Shown here: piece by piece, positions 9,012 through 17,504 of the stretch | How positions within the stretch are numbered: the first letter of the stretch is position 1 | Layout of the letters: each line of letters opens with the position of its first letter | NCBI RefSeq assembly: GCF_024498295.1 | Contig: NZ_CP101827.1 | Location: forward strand, 562,001 to 626,000 | Length of the DNA stretch: 64,000 nt | From: Thermocaproicibacter melissae | GTDB taxonomy: Bacteria; Bacillota; Clostridia; Oscillospirales; Acutalibacteraceae | Reading direction: 5' to 3' | Made by a program: the position numbers and the translations under genes | The notes under the pieces: generated by a model | The model's input: only the letters and a program-made list of their open reading frames with translations | Told to the model about the DNA's origin: nothing | The model's database searches: none

Positions 9012-10392
9012 GGCTCTATGTCAATAGTTGGGGTAACCCAAAATGGAAACACGGGATGGAGCGGCACTAAGCTGCTCCATTTTTCGTTGAAACATGGAAC
9101 ATGTGAAGAATGCGATTACGAAAGCGGGTAAAATTATGATAACCGTAGGCATTGCGTTTGAGTACCTTAATCTTGTTGTTAACCCCTTCGGTAAAACCAT
9201 TGGTGTAAGGGCAATCAAACGAATTTAGAATACCTTTTGACCAGCGCACCATGGTATTTCCACAAGCAACAAATCTTGAAAGGCCACTGTTTTGTGCGGT
9301 CATAATCCAATGGGATAGCGCTGTCCGTGCGGACTGACTGTCGGAGGAATCAAGAACTTTGAAAAACTGTTCTTTAAGAGAGTAGGCTGTCAGCAAACGG
9401 CTGCTTGCATAAAGCATGATATTAACCTGTTGTTTTTGCTCCGGAGTGAGAAATTCATATCGTTTGTTCAGCAAGGTTCGAGAGCGCTTAAAGTAAATTC
9501 TTCGGGTCTTGCTAAACCTTTTCTGTTCTTCCTTGCGAATAGCTTCAAAAGCCCAAAATACCTGACGAATGTAATGATATTTGTCAATGACATAAATGGA
9601 ATTTTTAAAATATGTCTGAGCAATACTAGCATATGTACTCCACATATCGCTGACAAAATACTTGGTTTGAGAACGGTCGATCCGGCTAAAATATTCTGTC
9701 AGCTTGTGGTTGTAACGAGCAGGAAGAATATCAAGGATTCGGTGCCGGACCGGATCGGTCAGAATGCATTGATATTTCTCATTGTTTGTATTGCCTTTAA
9801 ACTCATCAATTGATACAACTTCGGGTAATTGCTGCGGCTTTCCATAGTTGATACAATCAAAAATCCGGATTATGGTTGAAACCGAAAGATTTACTTCTCG
9901 TGCTACACTGGTAAAGGAACGTACGTCGGAAAGCTTTGAAATGATATACGCGGCTAATCGATTTGTCATGCGGTGATATCTTGGCAGAAACGAGTTATGT
10001 TCAAAGAAACGCTTTCCGCAGGAAGAGCAGCGATACCGGCGCTTGCGGAGAATTAAACTGGTGTGTTTACCAAAAGCGGGAATGTCCTTTACCGTTTGAC
10101 AACGGTAATCATGGACATAGCTGGTTTGATGTTCACAGCAAGGGCAAATATGCGGCTTTCTCGGCAACTCAATGAAAATTTCCGTTTTATCGGGTAATTG
10201 CCTCACATTTTTTACGATTACCCCTTTTAATCCAAGCAGTTTTTCGGTAGAATGAGTACAGAGCATATCGATGACCTCCAACATGGGATAGTGGTAATTT
10301 CCATTTTAAAGGTTTTTCATCGAATATGCTCTACTTTTTTTACTCTTTTTCTTAGGCTCTATTCGTTACACCCCAACATTTATTATAGAGCC
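9012..10392 (-). mobile_element. ISL3-family insertion sequence, copy 1
   Basis: A 1381-bp element. The ends are inverted: GGCTCTAT, seven bases, GTTGGGGT at the left and the complement at the right. It is flanked by a perfect 8-bp target duplication AATATTTA (9004-9011 and 10393-10400), which proves simple insertion. It carries one transposase gene. An apparently identical copy in the same orientation lies at 34137-35517. Confidence 0.95.
9067..10284 (-). CDS. ISL3-family transposase
   Basis: A 405-residue DDE transposase. The N-terminal zinc-binding part is CPCCEHQTSYVHDY and CSSCGKRFFEHN, followed by a helix-turn-helix (SVAREVNLSVSTIIRIF). The acidic triad fits Asp in VVSIDEFKG, Asp in YFVSDMWSTY and Glu in GFTEGVNNKIKVLKR. 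The length is close to the family norm and the frame is intact, so the element may be active. The sequence is identical to the protein at 34192-35409. Confidence 0.95.
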   Translation of the reverse strand: MLEVIDMLCTHSTEKLLGLKGVIVKNVRQLPDKTEIFIELPRKPHICPCCEHQTSYVHDYRCQTVKDIPAFGKHTSLILRKRRYRCSSCGKRFFEHNSFLPRYHRMTNRLAAYIISKLSDVRSFTSVAREVNLSVSTIIRIFDCINYGKPQQLPEVVSIDEFKGNTNNEKYQCILTDPVRHRILDILPARYNHKLTEYFSRIDRSQTKYFVSDMWSTYASIAQTYFKNSIYVIDKYHYIRQVFWAFEAIRKEEQKRFSKTRRIYFKRSRTLLNKRYEFLTPEQKQQVNIMLYASSRLLTAYSLKEQFFKVLDSSDSQSARTALSHWIMTAQNSGLSRFVACGNTMVRWSKGILNSFDCPYTNGFTEGVNNKIKVLKRNAYGYHNFTRFRNRILHMFHVSTKNGAA

Positions 10393-11523
10393 AATATTTA
10401 TTGGTTCAATATTGTAATTTGTACTACCATAAAAGTCCTCCGCTGCCTCTTGTGCTTCCTCAAGAGAATTGTAATTACCATAATTATTTTCATTATTCTC
10501 TGTACTGATTAATTTACCATCTTTTATTATTACATCACAAATATTGACAAGTATATAGGCCGTGCCAACAGTTTTCCCATTTGCAATAATATCTACGCTT
10601 GATAAGGTAATAACTTCATTATGCATAGGCCCACCAGCTGTTGGATTATCTTTCACAGTATATAAGTACGCTTTTTGCAGCTTGATGTTCTTGTGAGAAT
10701 AAGTGTCTCCAAGAGTAAACACGGGATCACAGTTTAAATCAGAAAGGTGGTTGACAAAATAGGGTATTGAAATATCGAGATTTTCCTCAATGACTTTATC
10801 ACTCATGGATTTGATATCGGACAGCCTTTTTGAATCTATTTGATTTGCTTTTGAAACGTATTCCGGAAGGCCAGAAACAATATAACTTTTTTCAGATTCT
10901 TTTACTATTGCTTTATGTGATATAGCCTCTTGCTCTGGATATATAGCCTTTACTACAATTTTATCACCATTTGCAACTATATCTTGAGAAGATTCAAATG
11001 TGACTAAAGAGATAAACGGATCATTGGAATTATTGATTAGAGATACCTTCCCGTCTGGTGAAGTACCTGTGTAGGAGACTTCTAAATCTCTAAAAACGTC
11101 AACTTCTTTACCTTTTTCCAGACCAGATATTTCTATTTCTTTTTGTGTGTTTTTAAAAGACAAGTTTAGTTGCTCAGCCAGTGTATTATCGTATGTAATT
11201 GTTAAGAGTATTTTATCGCCATTTTTAAGGTTCTCTGTTTTGCTGAGACTACATTTCATACTATCAAGGAAAAGGTTACCTCTGTATGCGTCAATATTCT
11301 TATCGATTAAGATAGTTTTAAGGCTTTCCTTGTTTAATTCGCATTTTGCTTTTCCTTGAGTATCTAATCCTTCTACTCTTATCGCATAAACATCTGCCAA
11401 ATCAATCTTATTATGATGAGAATTGGTAATTGAACAAATGGCAATAATCAGGATAATCGCTGCACAAATAGAAGCAAAGACAATTTTCTGCATCTTAGAG
11501 AGTTTTTTAATTCTTTCCACCAC
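10366..11523 (-). CDS. Membrane-anchored protein with two tandem beta-type repeats, C-terminus altered by ISL3
   Basis: A 385-residue protein of unknown function. The start is GTG with AAGGAGC upstream. Residues 12-32 are one hydrophobic segment (IVFASICAAIILIIAICSI), so the rest is probably outside the cell. Two related repeats of about 95 residues follow; both carry a NGDKI block (LKNGDKILLTITY, VANGDKIVVKAIY) and end in ISGL or VSGL. The last eight residues (GSIINVGV) and the stop lie inside the ISL3 end. Removing the element and one target copy gives ...EPINIQ followed by a stop, so the insertion replaced only one native codon and the stop. Function is probably kept. Confidence 0.75.
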   Translation of the reverse strand: MVERIKKLSKMQKIVFASICAAIILIIAICSITNSHHNKIDLADVYAIRVEGLDTQGKAKCELNKESLKTILIDKNIDAYRGNLFLDSMKCSLSKTENLKNGDKILLTITYDNTLAEQLNLSFKNTQKEIEISGLEKGKEVDVFRDLEVSYTGTSPDGKVSLINNSNDPFISLVTFESSQDIVANGDKIVVKAIYPEQEAISHKAIVKESEKSYIVSGLPEYVSKANQIDSKRLSDIKSMSDKVIEENLDISIPYFVNHLSDLNCDPVFTLGDTYSHKNIKLQKAYLYTVKDNPTAGGPMHNEVITLSSVDIIANGKTVGTAYILVNICDVIIKDGKLISTENNENNYGNYNSLEEAQEAAEDFYGSTNYNIEPINIGSIINVGV

Positions 11524-11594
11524 AATAACAGCTCCTTAGACAGTATTTTTATTTATATTATATCATTATAAGAATTACAGGGCTATGTCAAGAG

Positions 11595-12903
11595 AAGTTC
11601 GCAATTTGGGGACTCCACGAAATGAATTAAGCTGCGCTTAGCAGAAGTGTCTGAATCGATTTGGGATTCAAATATGCTCTGGAAACGGACCAGTCTTCAG
11701 CGTATTCCATGAGATATGTTGTAACCAACCGCAGATAGGAATCTTTGTTTGGGAATATCCCGACGACGTTGGTTCTGCGCCGGATTTCCTTGTTCAGCCG
11801 TTCCAGCATATTGGTCGATGAGATTTTACGGGCATCAAGCTCGGGGAATGCATAGAAAGCCAGTGAGTCCTCCAGCCCGTCTTCCAGAAGCTCGATTGCT
11901 TTGGGAAACCGCTTCCCATATTGCTCCGACAACTGTTTTGCGCGCTGTCGCGCTAATTGGACGGAAGGCGCCAGCCAGATTTCTTTCAGTTGGACCGCAA
12001 AGGATTCTTTTTCTTTCTGCGGTATATGGGCCAGAATATTTCGCATGAAATGCACTTTGCAGCGTTGCCAGGATGCGCCGGGAAAACTTTCTCGGATGGC
12101 GGCAATCAGCCCTTTGTTCGCATCGGAAACCACCAGCAGCGGTGTTTTCAAGCCGCGATCCAAAAGACTTTGAAACAACTGGGAATAGCTCTCTTTGGAT
12201 TCGTCCAGCATCGGCTCCACGGCGAGAATGTCCCTGTGCCCTTGCTCGTTGACGCCGCAGACAACCATCACCGCCATGCTGACGACACGGCCATCCATAC
12301 GGACTTTTTCGTACAGGGCATCCGTCCAAATGACAGGATAACGAGTATCCGTCAGAGAACGGTTGCGAAATTCCTGTACCTGTTCATTGAGCCCTTTTGT
12401 CATCTCACTGACCTGACTGCGGGAGAGGTTCTCTATCCCCAGACTGTGAGCCAACTTTTCCATCTTCCGTGTGGACACGCCCTGCACGAATGCCTCCTGA
12501 ATAACCTGTACCAGCGCCGCCTCGCTGCGTTTGCGTTCAGTGACAAAGAACGGGATATATCCATGGCTGCGCAGCTTTGGCACCATGAGATACATCGTCC
12601 CTACGCGAGTATCCAGCCTCCGGGGACGATATCCGCAGCGGTAGTCACTTCGAGACGGATTGTGCGCATTCTTTTCCGCCCCCACAAGGCCGGAAACCTC
12701 CGCCTCCATCAGTTGAGCGCAGAGCCATTCCAGCATACTGAGCATCGGGTCGGGCTCCGCCATACATTTCAGTAGCAATTCCGTAAGATCTGTGTTATTC
12801 TTTCCTTGAGTCATTGGGACCAACTCCTTTTTGAATGTCTTGACACCATTCATTTTAAAGGAGTCCCAATGGCTTTTCTATACCTTCTCGAAATTGCGAA
12901 CTT
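11595..12903 (-). mobile_element. IS256-family insertion sequence
   Basis: The ends share the 13-bp inverted repeat AAGTTCGCAATTT (11595-11607 and the complement at 12891-12903), with weaker similarity further out. The element holds one transposase gene. No target duplication is evident: the left flank is the promoter region of the preceding gene and the right flank is the middle of a nitroreductase gene. This suggests a deletion next to the element. End positions are accurate to a few bases. Confidence 0.8.
11627..12853 (-). CDS. IS256-family (mutator) transposase
   Basis: A 408-residue DDE transposase typical of the family: LRSHGYIPFFVTERKRSE, then Asp in VIWTDALYEKVR, Asp in VVSDANKGLIAAI with the CKVHFMRNIL block, and Glu in STNMLERLNKEIRRR. 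A second possible ATG 13 codons in (MTQGKNNTD) has a better ribosome site (AAAGGAG). The frame is intact. Confidence 0.93.
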   Translation of the reverse strand: MNGVKTFKKELVPMTQGKNNTDLTELLLKCMAEPDPMLSMLEWLCAQLMEAEVSGLVGAEKNAHNPSRSDYRCGYRPRRLDTRVGTMYLMVPKLRSHGYIPFFVTERKRSEAALVQVIQEAFVQGVSTRKMEKLAHSLGIENLSRSQVSEMTKGLNEQVQEFRNRSLTDTRYPVIWTDALYEKVRMDGRVVSMAVMVVCGVNEQGHRDILAVEPMLDESKESYSQLFQSLLDRGLKTPLLVVSDANKGLIAAIRESFPGASWQRCKVHFMRNILAHIPQKEKESFAVQLKEIWLAPSVQLARQRAKQLSEQYGKRFPKAIELLEDGLEDSLAFYAFPELDARKISSTNMLERLNKEIRRRTNVVGIFPNKDSYLRLVTTYLMEYAEDWSVSRAYLNPKSIQTLLLSAA

Positions 12904-13190
12904 TATTGTACTCTATCGATTTTCTTGCGCGCCAACAGAATGACAAAATGGCTTGCTCCGTTTAAGCTATTCTGTGCACCCCAAGCGATGGGATAAAGTT
13001 TCTTTTTCAGCTCCGGGTCTTGTACAACAACAATTTTCCATGGCTCAAAACCGAAGGAACTTGGTGAAAGATGTGCCGCTTCCAGTATTGTGTCAAAGTC
13101 TTCTTTGGAAACTGCTTTCGATGGGTCAAATTTTTTACAGGCATAACGGAAGCGAAAAGCCTCCAAAATTTTTTGGTTCATGGTATTCAT
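12903..13190 (-). pseudogene. Nitroreductase, C-terminal half lost
   Basis: Only 95 residues remain of an FMN-dependent nitroreductase that normally has about 200 or more. The family N-terminus is clear: RFRYACKKFDPSKAVS, then ILEAAHLSPSSFGFEPWKIVVV. The frame ends in a stop formed at the IS256 junction (...DRVQ). The ATG at 13190 is preferred because AAAGGTGG precedes it; an upstream ATG at 13220 is also in frame. FMN- and NAD(P)H-binding residues of the second half are absent, so the product is probably inactive. It is divergent from the HxlR regulator at 13321, the usual arrangement. Confidence 0.85.
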
Positions 13191-13242
13191 ATTTTTTAAA
13201 CCACCTTTCTTTGCATTCATGTTAGCATATAATAAACAAATA

Positions 13243-13271
13243 TTGAAGTACGCAAAATAATGATATATAAT
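13243..13271 (+). promoter_or_regulatory. Predicted promoter of the HxlR regulator
   Basis: TTGAAG (13243-13248), 17 bases, TATAAT (13266-13271). The stretch AGTATTATTACTATATTTAG, ending close to GTATACT, just downstream is partly palindromic and could hold the operator of the HxlR protein itself. Confidence 0.6.
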
Positions 13272-13320
13272 ATAAACAAAGTATTATTACTATATTTAGT
13301 ATACTGTAGGAGGGCATTAC

Positions 13321-13668
13321 ATGGAAAATCATTCTTTGGCGCAGGAATGCGCGGGTCAGCCCTGTCCTGTGGAAACAACACTTAATATTATCAGCGGCAA
13401 ATGGAAGGGAATCATTCTCTATCGTTTGCTTGGAGGGAAAAAGCGGTTCGGTGAATTGAAAAAAATGATGCCGAAAATCACTTGCCGCACCTTAACTATG
13501 CAGCTGCGGCAGTTGGAACAGGACGGAATTGTCAAACGCACGGTATATGCAGAGGTTCCGCCTCGTGTGGACTATGAGCTGACAGCGCTGGGGGAATCCA
13601 TGCGGCCAATCATTCAGGCAATTTATGATTGGGGAATCGCTTACCAGAAAAAGATGCAGAACGTGTAA
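13321..13668 (+). CDS. HxlR-family winged-helix transcriptional regulator
   Basis: A 115-residue DNA-binding protein. Family hallmarks are CPVETTLNIISGKWKGIILYRLL, then RFGELKKMMPKITCRTLTMQLRQLEQDGIVKR and the wing PRVDYELTALGESM. A GGAGGG ribosome site precedes the ATG. Such proteins often sense quinones or redox stress through the N-terminal cysteine and control a divergent nitroreductase or quinone reductase. Here that target is truncated, so the regulator has probably lost its local partner. No other gene of clear function fills bases 13669-13892. Confidence 0.9.
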   Translation: MENHSLAQECAGQPCPVETTLNIISGKWKGIILYRLLGGKKRFGELKKMMPKITCRTLTMQLRQLEQDGIVKRTVYAEVPPRVDYELTALGESMRPIIQAIYDWGIAYQKKMQNV

Positions 13669-13892
13669 TGTCTGCCAATAATTGATATTGTTGCCCGATT
13701 TGTAAGTGTTTATCTTTCATAGGCTTTTCCTAATCGGCAGGAGTTATGCATTATGAAGAAGAACGTGGAGTCTATTTTTTTGTGTCGAATTTTCTGAGAT
13801 GACATTTTAGGCGTTTTGGTTGGAAAAAGTCGAGTAAAGACAGTGGAGAAATTCATTCCGTATTTGTAAGTGGCAAAAATGTAAATTTTCGC

Positions 13893-13921
13893 TTGACAAA
13901 GTGTTTGATTCATGATATAAA
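13893..13921 (+). promoter_or_regulatory. Predicted promoter of the fatty acid operon
   Basis: TTGACA (13893-13898), 17 bases, TATAAA (13916-13921), near consensus. Overlapping AT-rich half sites (GTTTGATTC and ATATAAACTT at 13902-13923) could be the operator for the FabT-like regulator that opens the operon; I cannot confirm the palindrome. Confidence 0.7.
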
Positions 13922-13964
13922 CTTAGATAAACAAACTAATTATATGGGGAGAGGGAAAACGTTC

Positions 13965-14427
13965 GTGCTGGATTCGTTTGAAAAAGAACTCAACGATATT
14001 CTGGTGGATACGTTCCGTTCCATTCTCAAAGTTGAAGAAGATACGCTGAAAAGAACGTTGATTGATCTTTCAATCAGCGAGCTGCATCTTTTGGAGGCCG
14101 TGGGAAAAAAAACGGGAGCAGGGCAGAACCATCAGCGAACTTGCACAGGAACTGGATATTACGCTGCCTTCTGTTACTGTCGCTATCAATAAGCTGTTGA
14201 AAAAGGGATATGTGAAAAAGGTAAAAAGCGGGGAGGACGGCCGAATGGTGTATGTCGTCCTGACAAAACAAGGGCGCAAGGTGGATAATGCGCACCGCTA
14301 TTTTCACCGGCAGATGGTGCGTCAAGTCAGTTCAGAATTCTCCGAGGAAGAAAAACAGATTCTTGCGCGGGGAATTGCCAAACTGGATGAATTCTTCAAA
14401 AAGAAGATTTCGGAAATGGAGAGGTAA
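13965..14427 (+). pseudogene. fabT: FabT-like MarR-family regulator, frame broken at an A8 run
   Basis: First gene of the fatty acid operon, where many Firmicutes have the repressor FabT. The GTG at 13965 after GGGGAGAGGG gives LDSFEKELNDILVDTFRSIL ... ISELHLLEAVGKK. The matching second half, REQGRTISELAQELDITLP ... VKSGEDGRMVYVVLTKQG ... EEEKQILARGIAKLDEFFKK, is in the next frame. The break is at eight A residues (14105-14112); seven would join the halves into one MarR protein of about 150 residues with an intact winged helix. Possible causes are true inactivation, slippage on the A run, or a homopolymer error. The stop touches the fabH start. Confidence 0.85.
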
Positions 14428-15393
14428 ATGAGTTTTACAATCACTGGAACGGGCAGTTGCCTTCCTGCCTTCACTGTGCAAAACGATGATTTTACCAAGT
14501 TTGTGGACACAAGCGACGAATGGATTACAACGCGTACAGGTATTCGAAGAAGGCACTTTATCAAGGACGAAACTTTAAGCCAAATTGCGGTAGAAGCATC
14601 GCAAAAAGCCCTTGAGAACGCCGGTCTTGCCGCCGCGGATATGGATTTGATTCTGTGTGCGACTTTACAGGGAGAGGATGTCTCACCATCTCTTGCTTGT
14701 TTGGTGCAGGCAGAGTTGGGGGCTAATTGTCCGGCGTTTGACTTAAATGCGGGCTGCAGCGGTTTCCTTTACGCACTCCACAGCGCCGCTGCCTACTTTC
14801 GTGCCGGTATGGCAAATCACATCTTAATTGTATGTGCGGAGCAGCTTTCCCGCTTTCTGGACTGGAAAGACAGAAGTACGTGTGTGCTGTTTGGCGATGG
14901 TGCGGGAGCTGTGGTACTGTCGCGGGGAGATTCTCTGCTGACTGTGCGGACAGGTGCTCGGGGGCAGCGTGAGAATTTGCAGGTTCCCGGCAGAAACGTT
15001 TCCGGCCCTTTTTGGCACGATACGGAAAAGAGTCGATCTCTGCTCAGCATGAACGGACGCGAGATTTTTAAATTTGCGGTTACAACCGTGCAAAATGAGA
15101 TTGAGTCGGCCGTAAAAGATGCCGGATTGACTGCGGACGATGTGGATTATTTTCTGCTGCATCAGGCAAATGGCCGCATTATCGATTCTGCCCGAACTCG
15201 TTTACATCAGCCGGAAGAGAAATTTCCGGGCAATTACGAGGAATGTGGGAACACATCCGCCGCCAGTATTCCGCTGCTGCTGGACGAACTGAACCGAAAT
15301 CATCGCCTGAAAAAAGGCGATATTCTGCTCCTGTGCGCTTTCGGTGCGGGGCTGACATGGGGCTCCTGCATCATCCGCTGGGAGAAAAATTAA
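14428..15393 (+). CDS. fabH: Beta-ketoacyl-ACP synthase III
   Basis: Condenses acetyl-CoA (or branched acyl-CoA) with malonyl-ACP to begin fatty acid synthesis. At 321 residues the length is normal. The catalytic Cys is in FDLNAGCSGFLYAL, His in YFLLHQANGRII, and Asn in EECGNTSAASIPLLL. The ATG follows the fabT stop without a gap, with GGAGAGG inside the end of fabT. Substrate choice cannot be read here. Confidence 0.96.
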   Translation: MSFTITGTGSCLPAFTVQNDDFTKFVDTSDEWITTRTGIRRRHFIKDETLSQIAVEASQKALENAGLAAADMDLILCATLQGEDVSPSLACLVQAELGANCPAFDLNAGCSGFLYALHSAAAYFRAGMANHILIVCAEQLSRFLDWKDRSTCVLFGDGAGAVVLSRGDSLLTVRTGARGQRENLQVPGRNVSGPFWHDTEKSRSLLSMNGREIFKFAVTTVQNEIESAVKDAGLTADDVDYFLLHQANGRIIDSARTRLHQPEEKFPGNYEECGNTSAASIPLLLDELNRNHRLKKGDILLLCAFGAGLTWGSCIIRWEKN

Positions 15394-15415
15394 AATGATA
15401 TTGGAGGAAATCAGC

Positions 15416-15643
15416 ATGGTATTTGAAAAAGTTGCAAAGATTCTGGCAGAATACAAGGAAATTGATGTTTCCGAAATCCGCCCGGAAAGCACACTGGAAG
15501 AGTTGGAGCTTGATTCATTGGACACAGTTGACCTTATCATGCAGTTTGAAGATGAATTTCAGGTTTCTCTGGAACTGAACGACAACATTAAGACCGTTGC
15601 GGATATTGTAAAACTGATTCAAGAAAGTGTGGGAAAAAAATGA
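15416..15643 (+). CDS. acpP: Acyl carrier protein
   Basis: A 75-residue acidic carrier protein. The phosphopantetheine serine is in LELDSLDTVDLIMQFE, the classic DSL motif. The ATG at 15416 is chosen because GGAGGAA lies seven bases upstream; an in-frame ATG at 15395 would add seven residues and lacks a site. The stop overlaps the fabK start (ATGA). Confidence 0.96.
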   Translation: MVFEKVAKILAEYKEIDVSEIRPESTLEELELDSLDTVDLIMQFEDEFQVSLELNDNIKTVADIVKLIQESVGKK

Positions 15644-16587
15644 TACACACACCGCTTTGCGATCTTTTGGGAATTCAATACCCAATTCTTCAGGGAGGAA
15701 TGGCGTGGATTGCGGATGCCTCATTGGCTGCCGCGGTGTCAAATGCCGGAGGTCTTGGAATTATCTCTGCCATGAATGCCGATGAGGAATGGCTCAGAAC
15801 AGAAATCAGAAAAGCGAAAGCCATGACGGACCGGCCTTTCGGAGTGAATATCATGCTGAAAAGTCCATTTGCGGAAAAGGTTGCTCATGTTGTGGCAGAG
15901 GAGAAAATCCCTGTTGTGACAACCGGCGCGGGCGACCCTTCCCGCTATATGGAACTGTGGAATAAGGCCGGCATCCGTGTTCTGCCGGTGGTAGCATCCA
16001 CCGCTGTTGCGCGGCATGTGGAACGGTCGGGCGCCGCTGCAGTGATTGCCGAGGGCGGAGAGTCCGGTGGACACGTGGGGGATTTGACCACCATGGTGCT
16101 GGTTCCTCAGATTTGCGACTGCGTCAGCATTCCGGTGATTGCGGCAGGCGGAATTGCGGACGGCCGCGGGGCAGCGGCTGCGTTTATGCTTGGTGCGGTC
16201 GGTGTGCAGGTGGGGACTCGTTTTTTGTCGGCGTATGAATGTACCGTACACCAGAATTACAAGAAGCGAATCCTCAAGGCAAAAGACATCAGCACCGTCA
16301 TAACAGGAAAGCGATTGGGTCACCCGGTGCGCTGCCTGAAAAATGCCTTTTCTCGCGAATTTCTGGCAAAAGAATACGACCCCGCCGTTTCTAATGAGGA
16401 ATTAGAGCAAATGGGTGTCGGCGCACTGCGGCTGGCTGCCCGTGAGGGCGACGAGAAAATGGGCTGTTTCATGGCAGGGCAGGCAGCGGCTCTAGTGAAA
16501 AAGGAACAGTCTGCGCAGGAAATTATTTCAGAAATATTCGAGGAAGCGGAGCAGATTCTGCGGGAAGGAACAAAATGGGTCAGATAG
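15640..16587 (+). CDS. fabK: Enoyl-ACP reductase II
   Basis: FMN-dependent enoyl-ACP reductase of the nitronate monooxygenase fold, which replaces FabI in many Firmicutes and catalyses the last reduction of each elongation round. It has 315 residues. Motifs are LGIQYPILQGGMAWIADASLA, the His in EGGESGGHVGDLTTM, and the FMN phosphate loop in AAGGIADGRGAAAAFMLGA and VGTRFL. It overlaps acpP by four bases and fabD by 13. A second member of the fold lies at 18260. Confidence 0.94.
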   Translation: MIHTPLCDLLGIQYPILQGGMAWIADASLAAAVSNAGGLGIISAMNADEEWLRTEIRKAKAMTDRPFGVNIMLKSPFAEKVAHVVAEEKIPVVTTGAGDPSRYMELWNKAGIRVLPVVASTAVARHVERSGAAAVIAEGGESGGHVGDLTTMVLVPQICDCVSIPVIAAGGIADGRGAAAAFMLGAVGVQVGTRFLSAYECTVHQNYKKRILKAKDISTVITGKRLGHPVRCLKNAFSREFLAKEYDPAVSNEELEQMGVGALRLAAREGDEKMGCFMAGQAAALVKKEQSAQEIISEIFEEAEQILREGTKWVR

Positions 16588-17504
16588 CATTTGTTTTTTC
16601 AGGTCAGGGTGCCCAGTACCCGGGAATGGGGAAAAAACTGTATGAAACTTTTCCGTCGGCAAGAAAAGTTTTCGAAATGGCGGACCAAATTCGCCCCGGA
16701 ACGATTCGACAGTGCTTCGAAGGAACGAAACAGGAACTTTCCCAAACGCTGAATACGCAGCCGTGCGTTTTAGCGGTGGAGTTGGCATGCGCCGCTGCAC
16801 TGCGGGAATCCGGCGTCACTGCGCAGGGTGCTGCGGGGTTTTCTCTGGGAGAAATCGCAGCGCTTGCTTATACCGGTGTTCTTTCTCAGGAGGACACGTT
16901 CCGTCTTGTCTTAAAAAGGGCAGAACTCATGGAACAATGTTCTCAGCGCACAGAAGGCACAATGGCCGCAATCTTAGGGTTAGAAACAGGGCAGGCGGAG
17001 CAGCTTTGCAAAGAGGCCGGAGCATGGCCCGTAAACTACAATTGCCCGGGTCAGCTGGTGGCGGCAGGTACAAAAGAAGCTGTTTCCGCCCTGCGCAAAT
17101 TGGTCGCCGAAGCGGGCGGAAAAACAGTCCGCCTTGCTGTATCAGGGGCGTTTCATTCCCCGCTTATGGCAGAGGCATCGAAAGGGCTTGCGGAGGAACT
17201 GAAGCATTATACGCTCAAAGCTCCCGCTGTTGAGCTGTATTCCAATGTGACGGCGCAACCGTACGGTAAGAATGCGGCTTCTTTAGTGGCACGTCAGGCG
17301 TCAAGCCCCGTGCTTTGGCAGAAAACCATAGAGAATATGACGGCGGATGGATTTGATACATTTGTGGAGGTTGGCCCGGGGCATACGCTGTGCGGGCTCA
17401 TCCACAGAATTTCTCCGAACGTGAAAACGGTCGGAGTTCAGGACCCGGAGAGCCTTACACAGGCAATTCGGCTTGTAATGGAGGAAGAACATGCTCAAAG
17501 GTAA
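16575..17504 (+). CDS. fabD: Malonyl-CoA:ACP transacylase
   Basis: Transfers malonyl from CoA to ACP to supply elongation units. It has 309 residues. The N-terminus is AFVFSGQGAQYPGMGK, the active-site serine is in GFSLGEIAALAYTG, and the histidine is in SGAFHSPLM. The start lies inside fabK (13-base overlap) and the end overlaps fabG by 14, showing tight coupling. Confidence 0.96.
   Translation: MGQIAFVFSGQGAQYPGMGKKLYETFPSARKVFEMADQIRPGTIRQCFEGTKQELSQTLNTQPCVLAVELACAAALRESGVTAQGAAGFSLGEIAALAYTGVLSQEDTFRLVLKRAELMEQCSQRTEGTMAAILGLETGQAEQLCKEAGAWPVNYNCPGQLVAAGTKEAVSALRKLVAEAGGKTVRLAVSGAFHSPLMAEASKGLAEELKHYTLKAPAVELYSNVTAQPYGKNAASLVARQASSPVLWQKTIENMTADGFDTFVEVGPGHTLCGLIHRISPNVKTVGVQDPESLTQAIRLVMEEEHAQR

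Noticed and set aside
11957-12775. Plus-strand frame within the IS256 transposase
   Set aside because: Antisense shadow of an intact transposase gene; composition is that of a reverse complement.
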